A program made the translations under genes and the position numbers. The notes beneath the pieces are model-generated. The model had not been told where the DNA came from. It did no database searches and worked only from the letters and a program-made list of their open reading frames with translations. From Candidatus Cloacimonadota bacterium (lineage in GTDB: Bacteria; Cloacimonadota; Cloacimonadia; Cloacimonadales; TCS61): a stretch of DNA of 33,786 nt. Numbering within the stretch: position 1 is the stretch's first letter; every line of letters starts with the position of its first letter. Location: positions 1 through 33,786 of the forward strand of contig JAIPGO010000040.1 of NCBI GenBank assembly GCA_021736135.1, in the 5' to 3' direction. Below are positions 8,475 to 16,933 of the stretch, one piece after another.

Positions 8475-8753
8475 ATGACAATTGATTTCCGTAAAGAGAG
8501 TAGAATTGGTATAATTAAAATTGTGGGTCGTCTTGATGCGTCTAATGCGAGGGAATTAAAAGATAATTTTGTAAAATATCTGGAAGAGACCATCTTTTTC
8601 ATCATGGATTTTTCAGAGCTGGAATTTATAGACAGCACAGGATTAGGAGCCGTGATCAGCGCTTTCAAACATGCTTCAGAGGTTGACGGTGATGTATATA
8701 TCGCGAATCTGCAGCCCAAGCCGCGCATGGTATTTGATATTACACGAGCCTAA
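8475..8753 (+). CDS. STAS-domain protein (anti-sigma-factor antagonist-like), cut by an in-frame stop
   Basis: A 92-residue STAS protein of the SpoIIAA/RsbV type. The site DSTGLGAV has Ser54, where the family is phosphorylated by an anti-sigma kinase; unphosphorylated antagonist binds that kinase (partner switching). AAGGAG (8463-8468) supports the ATG. The family is normally about 100-115 residues and ends in a helix. Here a TAA at 8751-8753 interrupts it. The same frame continues with RIFDVYEDVDSALEAMQ and a second stop ending at 8819, just what a complete member would have. So this is a nonsense mutation, a sequencing error or a readthrough site. The truncated form would lack the last helix. 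No matching anti-sigma kinase or phosphatase is in the window. Confidence 0.85.
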   Translation: MTIDFRKESRIGIIKIVGRLDASNARELKDNFVKYLEETIFFIMDFSELEFIDSTGLGAVISAFKHASEVDGDVYIANLQPKPRMVFDITRA

Positions 8754-8819
8754 CGGATTTTTGACGTCTATGAAGATGTGGACAGTGCACTGGAAGCGAT
8801 GCAGGAAAAAAACAAATAA
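8754..8819 (+). pseudogene. Detached in-frame C-terminal helix of the STAS protein
   Basis: These 22 codons (TAA included) follow the TAA at 8751 in the same frame. They encode RIFDVYEDVDSALEAMQEKNK, which is the usual STAS ending. No start codon or SD lies before them, so they are expressed only by readthrough or if the stop is an error. Confidence 0.7.
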
Positions 8820-8833
8820 ACAACCAGGGCAGG

Positions 8834-10279
8834 ATGAAGTGCTTAATATATTCCCCCCCGGAACAGACAGCCTGGTTAAAGGATTTTTTCCCAGGAGTAA
8901 ATCCTTTTAACCTGAAAATCCTCAATAAACCGTTATTGGAGTATTATATTGATTTCTGTGTCTTAACAGGAATAGAACAGATCCGGGTTGTGAACACAGA
9001 GACAGGCTCTGATTTGGAGAAATATTTTAATGAAGGCAGACAGTGGGGGGTAGACATCAGCTATGGTTTTGCCAAGCAGGAAGATAATCTGCTTCAGGTT
9101 CTAAAAAAGAATCGTCGCTTTTGCAGTAAACATGATCTTTTGATCATTTATGGATTTCAGTTCATTAAATACAGGAAACAGTGTTCCGAGTACGATTTCA
9201 TGCAAAGTAAGGAGATAATAGTATCACAGCAGGGAAATTGTTCAATCCTTCATTTTCCCGCGGATAGTGATCTATTAAGTTTTGATTTTTCGGATATTCA
9301 GCAGCAGAATATACAGCAGCCCTACATCCTTCCGATAAATTCAATCAAATCTTATTATAACCTTAATATGCACATTCTGTCAGAGGAAAGGGATTCCTAT
9401 TTTCTGCCCGGTTATAATAATGAAGATGGTGTATACCTGGGGAAAAACGTTATTGACAAGAAATCAACCAGTTACACTAAACCTCTGGTTCTAGGTAATA
9501 ATATACAGATCCAGATGAACACAGACATAGGTCCCAATGTGGTCTTGGGTGATAATGTGATCATTGATCACTCTACAAAAATAGAGAATAGTATTATCTA
9601 TGAGTATTCATATATTGGCAGTGAGTTGGAAATTGTTAATAAAATTGTTTTTAAAAAAAGGTTAATAGACCCTGATAATGAGGAAGTAATGCAGATAGTG
9701 GATAGTTTTCTGGTTTCAGATATTCAGAGCAATCTGTTTCATATATCGCTGCTGCGCTTTCTGAATGGCTTTATCGCCTTAATCATGATAACACTTACTC
9801 TTATACCTTTTATTTTGCTTTTCCCTTTGTGCAGAATTACCGGTATGAAAACCTCGAAAGAAAATTACTATCGAAATAAAGATAGTGCTATCTGTTCCTG
9901 CATTTCATTTTCACAGCCAGGTTACAGCTTGATAAAACGGCTCTTTTACAGATTTTCTCTGGATATCTTTCCTCTGTATTTTAAAGTAATAGGAGGGGAA
10001 TTATTACTGGTAGGAAATTTTCTAATTCCACGTCGCACCAGTACTATGAAACATTTACATCTGATGCCATATTACCAGCCGGGAGTTTACAGTTATCCCG
10101 GAAGTATGCTTCATAACGAAGAGCACGAGAATTATGTTAATGACGAACTGGAATACTGTCATACCAGGTCTGCCTGGCTTGATGTAAAAATAGTCCTGCA
10201 GAGCTGGATAGTGCGCCTGTTCAGTGAATGGCGTCTTATCAAAGACTATCTGGGAGAAAATAATTTTGATTCCAATTAA
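8834..10279 (+). CDS. Fusion of degenerate sugar nucleotidyltransferase, left-handed beta-helix and phosphoglycosyltransferase-like domain
   Basis: A 481-residue protein in three parts. Residues 1-190 resemble NDP-sugar pyrophosphorylases (NKPLLEYYID matches the NKPILEY region), but the N-terminal GGxGTRL loop and PK pair are absent. Residues about 195-285 are hexapeptide repeats of a left-handed beta-helix (LGNNIQIQ, IGPNVVLGDNVIID). After a hydrophobic stretch near 300-335, the rest aligns by eye with WcaJ/PglC phosphoglycosyltransferases. FSLDIFPLYFKVIGGELLLVG stands for SLDELPQLwNVlkGdmSLVGP, YQPGVYSYPG for RPGItG, and SAWLDVKIVLQS for SlWLDlKILlkT. The catalytic Asp-Glu pair reads Asp377-Ile378, so the Glu is lost. 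Both enzymes look dead or changed. The GG start context is GCAGG before the ATG. It may be a scaffold, or it may start the lipid-linked sugar in an unknown way. Confidence 0.7.
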   Translation: MKCLIYSPPEQTAWLKDFFPGVNPFNLKILNKPLLEYYIDFCVLTGIEQIRVVNTETGSDLEKYFNEGRQWGVDISYGFAKQEDNLLQVLKKNRRFCSKHDLLIIYGFQFIKYRKQCSEYDFMQSKEIIVSQQGNCSILHFPADSDLLSFDFSDIQQQNIQQPYILPINSIKSYYNLNMHILSEERDSYFLPGYNNEDGVYLGKNVIDKKSTSYTKPLVLGNNIQIQMNTDIGPNVVLGDNVIIDHSTKIENSIIYEYSYIGSELEIVNKIVFKKRLIDPDNEEVMQIVDSFLVSDIQSNLFHISLLRFLNGFIALIMITLTLIPFILLFPLCRITGMKTSKENYYRNKDSAICSCISFSQPGYSLIKRLFYRFSLDIFPLYFKVIGGELLLVGNFLIPRRTSTMKHLHLMPYYQPGVYSYPGSMLHNEEHENYVNDELEYCHTRSAWLDVKIVLQSWIVRLFSEWRLIKDYLGENNFDSN

Positions 10280-11273
10280 CAGTTTTCGGGATTATGTAAA
10301 AAACAGGCATTACGGCTGCTATATAATCAGCCGGCGTCCTTTGATACTAACCAGTTACTGGCATGACTTTCGCCTCAACTATGAAAAACTGGGAGAAATT
10401 CTTCCCGCAGACATTTCAGTCTGGATGATCTTCCAGATTGGTTATTATAAATCGGAAGAAGCAGCCAGGGAAATCAGAAATGAAATTTCTGAATACCAGG
10501 CACAACACCCCAATTTTCATTTCTGGTTCCAGAATAATTCCTTAGAAGAAGACAAGCGTTTTAAAGCTCTGGGTCTCAATTCTCTGTTTATTAATCAGAA
10601 TGCTTTCCTGGATGAGAAGCGCTATCGGATCATACCTGGTAAAAAACGATATGATGCCATCTATCTGGCGCGGTTTACTCCTGTTAAAAGGCATTTTCTG
10701 GCCAAGAATATAAAAAAACTGCTTCTGATCGGCTCCTACAAACCCAGCGAGTCTGATTATTATCAGGAATCCAGAACCATCCTTGCTCACGCTGATTACA
10801 AGGAAAAGATCTGGGGCAAAGAAGTGAGTAGATATATGAATAAAGCTCACGTTGGACTCTGCCTTTCAGACCTGGAAGGAGCTATGTTCGTTAGTACGGA
10901 ATACTTACTTTCCGGTTTACCTGTGGTATCTACTGAAAGCCTGGGAGGAAGAGATATTTATTATCAGGGAGAATACGCCAGAATAGTTGCAGCTGATCCG
11001 GAGGTTATTGCCAATGAAGTGTATAAGCTTATCGAATCTTCTCCCGAAGCACAAGATATTAGAAATGAAACACTTCGCATTATGCTGGCGCATCGGCGTA
11101 AATTTATAGAATTTATTCAGGGAATTTATGAACAGCAAAAAGTAACCCGGGATTTTTCAAAAGAATGGGATACGGTTTTTATTCACAAAATGGGATTACG
11201 AGCTCGAGTACCCTACTCAGTGTATAAAAGAAAAATCGTGTCATCTCATTTTACCTATACTAATATAGAGTAG
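10266..11273 (+). CDS. GT4-like glycosyltransferase
   Basis: A GT-B fold glycosyltransferase. The C-terminal half has the nucleotide-sugar site with an E-x7-E pattern (EGAMFVSTEYLLSGLPVVST), followed by a GG turn typical of GT4 enzymes. It should add a sugar to the lipid-linked repeat unit on the cytoplasmic face. I prefer the TTG at 10266: GGGAG at 10252-10256 sits 9 bases before it, and it overlaps the upstream gene by only 14 bases. The ATG at 10224 (349 residues) has no SD and would overlap by 56 bases, but remains possible. The stop is six bases before the next ATG. Sugar and linkage are unknown. Confidence 0.75.
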   Translation: MIPINSFRDYVKNRHYGCYIISRRPLILTSYWHDFRLNYEKLGEILPADISVWMIFQIGYYKSEEAAREIRNEISEYQAQHPNFHFWFQNNSLEEDKRFKALGLNSLFINQNAFLDEKRYRIIPGKKRYDAIYLARFTPVKRHFLAKNIKKLLLIGSYKPSESDYYQESRTILAHADYKEKIWGKEVSRYMNKAHVGLCLSDLEGAMFVSTEYLLSGLPVVSTESLGGRDIYYQGEYARIVAADPEVIANEVYKLIESSPEAQDIRNETLRIMLAHRRKFIEFIQGIYEQQKVTRDFSKEWDTVFIHKMGLRARVPYSVYKRKIVSSHFTYTNIE

Positions 11274-11279
11274 GAAATT

Positions 11280-13292
11280 ATGGACGAAAGTTTTATTCCG
11301 ATTGAAGACAGTACACCAAATTCGCTATTTAAATTTGATAAGCGAATTCTGCTGATAACGATTAAGAGGAAAATTATATTCATTTTTGTTGTTTCCTTTG
11401 TTACGTTTATGCTTTTTGGCATCTATGCCAAGATCAACAAGCAGGAAAGGTGGACAGCAACAGCCATGATGGTTAAGTATGATAAGAGAATCGTCTCCAG
11501 CCGCGATATACCATACTTATACCAGGACATGAATGCCAACACCATAATGGAGTCTTTCTACCGGAGAACTAATCTGGAAGAAACCATAGATACACTACGT
11601 CTGGCGATACCGGTTGAGAACCTGCATGGCTCAATCTGGATTAAGCGTGGTAACAGAGCAAATACATATCAGGTAAGTGCTCAGCATTTTGACCGTGAAC
11701 TGGCAGTTGACCTGGCAAATTCTTATTCGGAAATTTTTATCAAGAATTACAATAAAATGGTAAATGAGCCAGTACATAGAACTTATACCTATTTTAAAGA
11801 TCAGCTCGTTCTTCAAAATCAGGAACTGCTTGTGGTTCAGAAAGAGATAAGACAGTTCCAGAATGATTATAATATAACATCTATCGACGCAGAAATATCC
11901 CGCAAAAATACTCTTCTCAACGATATAGAGTTAAACATGCTTGATTCCCGTATTTCTGTCAGCAACCTGGAAGCAAAAATTACAGATATTGATACGAAAC
12001 TGCCCTTATATCCTGATATGCAGGTACCAATCGGGTATTCTGTGGATTCACCCATAGATTCCAGAATTTATAATAAAGAGAAAGAAATCGAAAGACAACT
12101 AAAAGTATATACTCCTGAAAACCCGAAAATGAAAAAACTCGCTAATGAACTATCCCAGCTCAAAGAAGAGAAAAAGGAATGGGATAAAGGAAATATAGTT
12201 CCTTCCACAATAAATTACGGTAATGATCCCGTGCGCGCAGGACTGATGCAACTGCGTAGTGATTATGAAAATGAACTAACCGGAAAACAGGAAAATCTTA
12301 AGAAATATCAGCAGCAAATGGAAGAAGTGAAAGCATCCGTGCGTTACCTTTCCGGATTGAGTGATGAATTTCAAATACTGGTAAACAAAGAACTCAGCAT
12401 CCGCAGTCGTTTGCAGGTTGCTGAAGATCGAATGCTGGAAGCAAAAATCGCGATGGAATCAAATACGAGCGATTTTGAGATTATTGACCGCGCTATTCCG
12501 CCTAAATATCCGGAAGCTACCAGAACGAAGGTTATCGCAATGGTTGGAGGCATATTAGCCTTTCTGGGCTTAACTATCTTCTTCCTGATGCGGGAATTTC
12601 TGGATGATACGGTTAAATCTGATTTCGATTTCGATCAGACTTTCAATATCAAGTTACTGGGTGAAATACCCAATAAGGACACATTTGCTCTGGAGGTATA
12701 CTGGTCTCAGGTACAAATTGTCTTTGGTCAGATCAATACTCTCCTGCGAGGGAAACGGCAATCCTTTATAACGATTGGCAGTGACCGTTCCGGTACTGGG
12801 AAAAGCTTCCTCATCAGAGAATTTCATGATCTCTTTATCTCAAGGAATAAAAGGGTTCTCTGGATCGAGACCATCGAAGATTCAGATCCCGAAATCGAAG
12901 ATTTCATCATAAATAAAAATCTCTACGAAAATTCTCCCTTTAATCCTGAAAAAAATATCTATGAGTTATCAAAAGACCAGTATAAATGCTACTTCCTCAG
13001 AGATGAAAACTCATTCGTCCGAGTGCTTGATAAATCAAATCTGCTCGATTTTATGGGTGCTTTAAAGGATTTTGATGTTGTCATCTGGGAATTATTCGAA
13101 GTACCATATAACATGCAGTTATTCACGACTATCTCTTCCGTATCCGATCTGCTGGTTATGATCACTCGTTTCCGTTATTCCAATAAAGAAAATTGTTCCA
13201 CTATTGTAGATTTTCTGAAAGAGAATCTCGATATCGAAGTTACAGGAGTTTTGAATGATATACAAAAGCCCTATTTCCAGGCAAGCTTCTAA
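11280..13292 (+). CDS. Wzc-like polysaccharide co-polymerase with degenerate tyrosine-kinase domain
   Basis: A 670-residue inner-membrane protein. Membrane segments lie near residues 31-49 and 418-437, flanking a long periplasmic coiled-coil region, with the proline-rich Wzz signature (IPPKYPEAT) before the second. It governs chain length and export with the Wza-like protein encoded next. The cytoplasmic part (about 450-670) is shaped like a BY-kinase and keeps Walker A, GSDRSGTGKS (500-509). Walker A' is IETIEDS, not the expected IDAD-type motif, and the Walker B site reads VVIWELFEV where Asp is usual. There is no C-terminal tyrosine cluster. So ATP may bind, but autophosphorylation as in Wzc/CapB is doubtful. 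AGGAAATT before the ATG is a good SD. Its end overlaps the next gene by 38 bases. Confidence 0.88.
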   Translation: MDESFIPIEDSTPNSLFKFDKRILLITIKRKIIFIFVVSFVTFMLFGIYAKINKQERWTATAMMVKYDKRIVSSRDIPYLYQDMNANTIMESFYRRTNLEETIDTLRLAIPVENLHGSIWIKRGNRANTYQVSAQHFDRELAVDLANSYSEIFIKNYNKMVNEPVHRTYTYFKDQLVLQNQELLVVQKEIRQFQNDYNITSIDAEISRKNTLLNDIELNMLDSRISVSNLEAKITDIDTKLPLYPDMQVPIGYSVDSPIDSRIYNKEKEIERQLKVYTPENPKMKKLANELSQLKEEKKEWDKGNIVPSTINYGNDPVRAGLMQLRSDYENELTGKQENLKKYQQQMEEVKASVRYLSGLSDEFQILVNKELSIRSRLQVAEDRMLEAKIAMESNTSDFEIIDRAIPPKYPEATRTKVIAMVGGILAFLGLTIFFLMREFLDDTVKSDFDFDQTFNIKLLGEIPNKDTFALEVYWSQVQIVFGQINTLLRGKRQSFITIGSDRSGTGKSFLIREFHDLFISRNKRVLWIETIEDSDPEIEDFIINKNLYENSPFNPEKNIYELSKDQYKCYFLRDENSFVRVLDKSNLLDFMGALKDFDVVIWELFEVPYNMQLFTTISSVSDLLVMITRFRYSNKENCSTIVDFLKENLDIEVTGVLNDIQKPYFQASF

Positions 13293-14352
13293 CCTCATGC
13301 AGAGATTGATTTCGGGCTTGCTATTCATTTATATCATCACAGGCGCTGCCTGTTCAAAAGTCGAACTGAAAGATGCCACAATGGAAGCTTTACCTCAATA
13401 TCTGGAAGAACTGAAAATTGAAGATACAGAAGAGGAGACACGTTATGCCACCCTGATGGAGCTCCAGAATCTGGAACTGGATACTTATTATATTGGTTCG
13501 GGTAATAAATTTGATATCAAGGTATTTGCCTACGGAGAAGAAGAAAAGGCTTATACCACCTATAACGCAATAGTAAAATCTGACGGTACAATTACCGTCA
13601 GCAATATTGACCAGGACGTTTTCGTGCTGGGATTGACCGTGGAAGAAGCAAAACAGGAAATCAGAAAAAAAATCAAGGATATTATTGATCCTAAAATCAC
13701 GCTTAATCCTATTGAACTGCAAAGCGCTTTCGTAACAGTTATGGGACAGGCGGAAATCCCCGGGAACTATCAGATCAGAGCGAATATGCGCATTCTTGAT
13801 GTTCTTGCCGAAGCTAAAGGATTTCGAACCGGACTGGTTAAAGGAACCACGAAAGAACTGGCAGACCTCTCCGGCAGCTTTATCGTGAGAGATAATAAAC
13901 TTCTCCCTGTTGATTTTCTGGAACTTGTCCGTAAAGGCAACCAGTTACATAATATTCCCGTTAAGGACAATGATTACATTTTTATTAGTTCTCTGGCTAA
14001 CCAGGAAGTATATATTCTCGGAGAAGTGACTTACCCTCTATCATATCTATATAAGGAAAACTTTACTCTCATTCAGCTCATAGCCTTCGCGGGAGGATTC
14101 ACTCAAAATGCCCAGGGAAAGGCTTATCTCATTAGAGGAACTCTTTCGCACCCACGAGTATTCATCATAGATACTGATGCCATCCTGAATGGTAATGCCC
14201 GTGACATCGTTCTCAAACAAAACGATATTGTCTATGTACCGAGGACTCTTCTGGCTGATTGGAATAATATTATTTCACAGATACTGCCTTCCATTCAGGC
14301 AATACAGGCTGGCTATTTCTTAAATGAGGCGATAAAAGACCTGAAGAACTGA
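13255..14352 (+). CDS. Wza-like outer-membrane polysaccharide export lipoprotein (OPX family)
   Basis: A 365-residue lipoprotein: hydrophobic segment followed by TGAAC, with Cys33 as the lipidated residue. The Poly_export domain begins at YYIGSGNKFDIKVF (about 78-150, including IVKSDGTITV). Two SLBB domains follow (VTVMGQAEIPGNY and VYILGEVTYPLSY, each leading into an L-D/Q-L-ix-AgG-like helix). It should form the outer-membrane pore for the polymer with the co-polymerase upstream. ATG 13255 has AGGAG (13244-13248) six bases upstream, so I chose it although it overlaps the previous gene. ATG 13297 would give a more typical short signal peptide (Cys at 19) but has a weak SD. Confidence 0.9.
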   Translation: MIYKSPISRQASNLMQRLISGLLFIYIITGAACSKVELKDATMEALPQYLEELKIEDTEEETRYATLMELQNLELDTYYIGSGNKFDIKVFAYGEEEKAYTTYNAIVKSDGTITVSNIDQDVFVLGLTVEEAKQEIRKKIKDIIDPKITLNPIELQSAFVTVMGQAEIPGNYQIRANMRILDVLAEAKGFRTGLVKGTTKELADLSGSFIVRDNKLLPVDFLELVRKGNQLHNIPVKDNDYIFISSLANQEVYILGEVTYPLSYLYKENFTLIQLIAFAGGFTQNAQGKAYLIRGTLSHPRVFIIDTDAILNGNARDIVLKQNDIVYVPRTLLADWNNIISQILPSIQAIQAGYFLNEAIKDLKN

Positions 14353-14361
14353 TAAAACTCA

Positions 14362-15750
14362 ATGAAATATCTGGTTTTCTTCTTAACGCTCTTCGTTGCC
14401 GTACCAATTGGTTCACAGCTGGCCCGTACGAATAAAAGCGTAGAAAAACTGGTACATTTTCTCTATATTTTTCTCACTACTGAAGAAATTACTATAAATT
14501 TCGTCTCTCGAGAATTTTTTAAAGGCACATCCCGCGGCTTTGAAGTTGGTATCGTTGATCTGCTGGGACTTGTTCTCTATAGTGTCATCCTTATGCGTGC
14601 CAGCAAATATCCCCCCCGCATTGTACCCCCCGGCGCACCTATCTATTTTATACTCTTTACTTTCTGTTTGATCTCCATTACTAATTCCGCAACGGGATAC
14701 ATCATGCACTCTTTCTTTGAAATCTGGAAAATGTTCAGGATGTATCTATATTTCTGGATCAATTATAATTACATTATTTATTATCATAACTATGATACTA
14801 TTATTTATAGTATTCGGGCCATCATTTTCTACATCAGCTATCATGTTTTACGGCAGAAATATGTTTTGGGATTATGGCAGGCAAAAGGACCTTTCCCCCA
14901 TCAGAATTCTCTGGTGATGTATATGATAATTTTGAACTCTCTGATCCTGGGATACATTCTCAATAAAAAGAAGAAGATCAAGCTTTTCTGGTGGGTTGTT
15001 GCCTTCTCTCTGGGCAGTCTCAGTATTGTTTCCACTTTCTCCAGAGCTGGTCTTGTCTGCTTTGTGCTTTCCTGTATGGTGATTATAATGCTCTCTTTCA
15101 CAGGTGGCGTTAGCCCCAGAAAAATTGGCGTTACAATCCTCATTATGTTTATTGGACTACTTGGTGCGCTCAGAGCGATGGATTCTATTGTAAAAAGATT
15201 CGAAACAGCTCCGGAAAATTCTGCCAATACCCGTAAAATGCTTGCCACTGCCGCCATAAAAATGGCTAATGATAAAACCTTTGGAGTGGGATTGAATAAC
15301 TTCGGAGTTAAAATAAATCCGCCCTATAATTACAGCAGTCATATCGAAGGTGTCACCGAAGAATCTATCGGAGGGCTGGTGGAAACGATTTACCTTAGTT
15401 ATGCAGCGGAAACTGGCTGGCATAATATGGTTATCTATTTTGTCCTGCTTTTCTATTTCTATTTTAAGAATCTCAATAACTTTGTAAAACACCGGAAATC
15501 CGATTATATCTGGGTGCCTATCGGCTTAGCCGGCGGATTAATGGGTATATATCTGGAATCTGCCCTGGAATGGGTGCTAAAACAGTCCAATAATTTCTAC
15601 CAGTTAATGCTGTGTTTTGCTCTCATCGGCAGCATGGAGAGAATGTATAAAAGAAAACAGGCTACCAAGAAAATTCTCTGGAGAAATAAAATGATTGAAG
15701 CCAAACGTATGGAAAGGGAAAGAGGAAATATTACTATCCCTCATTATTAA
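14362..15750 (+). CDS. Wzy-like O-antigen/exopolysaccharide polymerase
   Basis: A 462-residue polytopic membrane protein with about ten or more hydrophobic segments. It carries the O-antigen ligase/polymerase family marks: TFSRAG (Ser227-Gly230) at the end of a membrane segment, then a periplasmic loop with an FGVGLNNF block (308-314 region), as in Wzy_C proteins. It would polymerise undecaprenyl-linked repeat units on the periplasmic side. It starts nine bases after the OPX gene. The cytoplasmic tail is rich in Lys and Arg. WaaL-type ligase is the alternative, but placement between export and flippase genes favours a polymerase. Confidence 0.85.
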   Translation: MKYLVFFLTLFVAVPIGSQLARTNKSVEKLVHFLYIFLTTEEITINFVSREFFKGTSRGFEVGIVDLLGLVLYSVILMRASKYPPRIVPPGAPIYFILFTFCLISITNSATGYIMHSFFEIWKMFRMYLYFWINYNYIIYYHNYDTIIYSIRAIIFYISYHVLRQKYVLGLWQAKGPFPHQNSLVMYMIILNSLILGYILNKKKKIKLFWWVVAFSLGSLSIVSTFSRAGLVCFVLSCMVIIMLSFTGGVSPRKIGVTILIMFIGLLGALRAMDSIVKRFETAPENSANTRKMLATAAIKMANDKTFGVGLNNFGVKINPPYNYSSHIEGVTEESIGGLVETIYLSYAAETGWHNMVIYFVLLFYFYFKNLNNFVKHRKSDYIWVPIGLAGGLMGIYLESALEWVLKQSNNFYQLMLCFALIGSMERMYKRKQATKKILWRNKMIEAKRMERERGNITIPHY

Positions 15751-15751
15751 T

Positions 15752-16933
15752 ATGCAAAACAGGTTAATCAGAGCTGTTATCGCTGATCCTCTCAATGTCT
15801 TCAGGATCATTTTCTGGAACCTGAAAATGCTGCTGCTTAGATTACAGGGGAAAAAATCAATTGTGTATAATATTCAGATGGATTATTTCTTCAATATCTT
15901 CGAGCCTGTTTATGAAGCCCTGAAAACTGATAAACGAATCAGAATTTATTTTGCCTGCTTTGAAGGACATCAAAACCTTCGTTCCTATCTGCAGACTTTT
16001 CTACCTTCTGAGGAACTAATTTCCAGCTTAATTTCTCCCTTTGTCTATTTTGACCTCTTTATTACTTCTGAAATTAACGGTCCCGATTTCCCTCTCTCAC
16101 TATTTAACACGAAAAGAGTTCAGACTTATCATGGTTCAGGGGTTTATCCGCTATATACCAAAACTGATGTACTTTCACGCTTTGACACTCACCTTGCCAT
16201 TGGTCCGCAATTCGTGGAATTTATTAAAACTCTCCCCCATTCCTCTAAAAATCCAAATAATTACGCCATCACCGGATTCCCGAAACTTGATGCCGTCTTT
16301 AATCCTTCTGCTGAACTTGTAAATGAACTCACAAAATTATATCATACACAAAACCGTTTCGTAATACTATACACACCGCACTGGAATCCTTTCGGTTCGC
16401 TGCACGTGCTCTCTCTGGAAATGATTACTACTCTGGCAAAACTGGATAATGTTACGATTCTAATCAAAGTACACAATTTCCTCTTTGCTCAATACAAAGA
16501 GGATAACTGGCAGCAGAAACTAAATCGGCTTAGCGAGGATTTTCCTAATGTTCATTTTGTTACCAGACCCAATACTCAGGAAATCTATCCTTTAGGAAAT
16601 ATGCTTATTACGGACACCGGTACTTCCGCTGCTTTTGAATTCTCACTCACCCAAAAACCGCTCTTCGTTTTTTATAATCCCGAGTGGTTCTCTCATAATC
16701 AGCATGGTGAAGTTGAGAAGGATATAATAGATACGGCTATCTGCTTCACTGATATTAAGGGGATCGTGAGATATACCAGGAAACTGCAGGCAGATGATCC
16801 TGATCTACTCACCGTCATTGCTGCTCAAAAGCAGAAACAGGATCAGCTGGTAAAAAAATACCTTTTCAATCCAGGCTGTGCTACGCAAGCTGCCGTCGAA
16901 GTTATTAGGAAGGAACTAAGACTAAATGGCTGA
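15752..16933 (+). CDS. CDP-glycerol glycerophosphotransferase-like (TagB/TagF family) transferase
   Basis: A 393-residue GT-B protein of the Glyphos_transf family. It has YHGSG with His127, TGFPKLD, LYTPHW with His210, ILIKVHN and the DTGTSAAFE block (Asp288-Glu296), matching the CDP-binding and catalytic regions of TagB/TagF. It would add glycerol-phosphate, or a similar polyol-phosphate group, to the polymer. No gene for making CDP-glycerol is present in the window. ATG 15752 is one base after the upstream stop and starts where similarity begins; an upstream ATG at 15695 would overlap by 56 bases. The next gene overlaps by 8 bases. Confidence 0.83.
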   Translation: MQNRLIRAVIADPLNVFRIIFWNLKMLLLRLQGKKSIVYNIQMDYFFNIFEPVYEALKTDKRIRIYFACFEGHQNLRSYLQTFLPSEELISSLISPFVYFDLFITSEINGPDFPLSLFNTKRVQTYHGSGVYPLYTKTDVLSRFDTHLAIGPQFVEFIKTLPHSSKNPNNYAITGFPKLDAVFNPSAELVNELTKLYHTQNRFVILYTPHWNPFGSLHVLSLEMITTLAKLDNVTILIKVHNFLFAQYKEDNWQQKLNRLSEDFPNVHFVTRPNTQEIYPLGNMLITDTGTSAAFEFSLTQKPLFVFYNPEWFSHNQHGEVEKDIIDTAICFTDIKGIVRYTRKLQADDPDLLTVIAAQKQKQDQLVKKYLFNPGCATQAAVEVIRKELRLNG

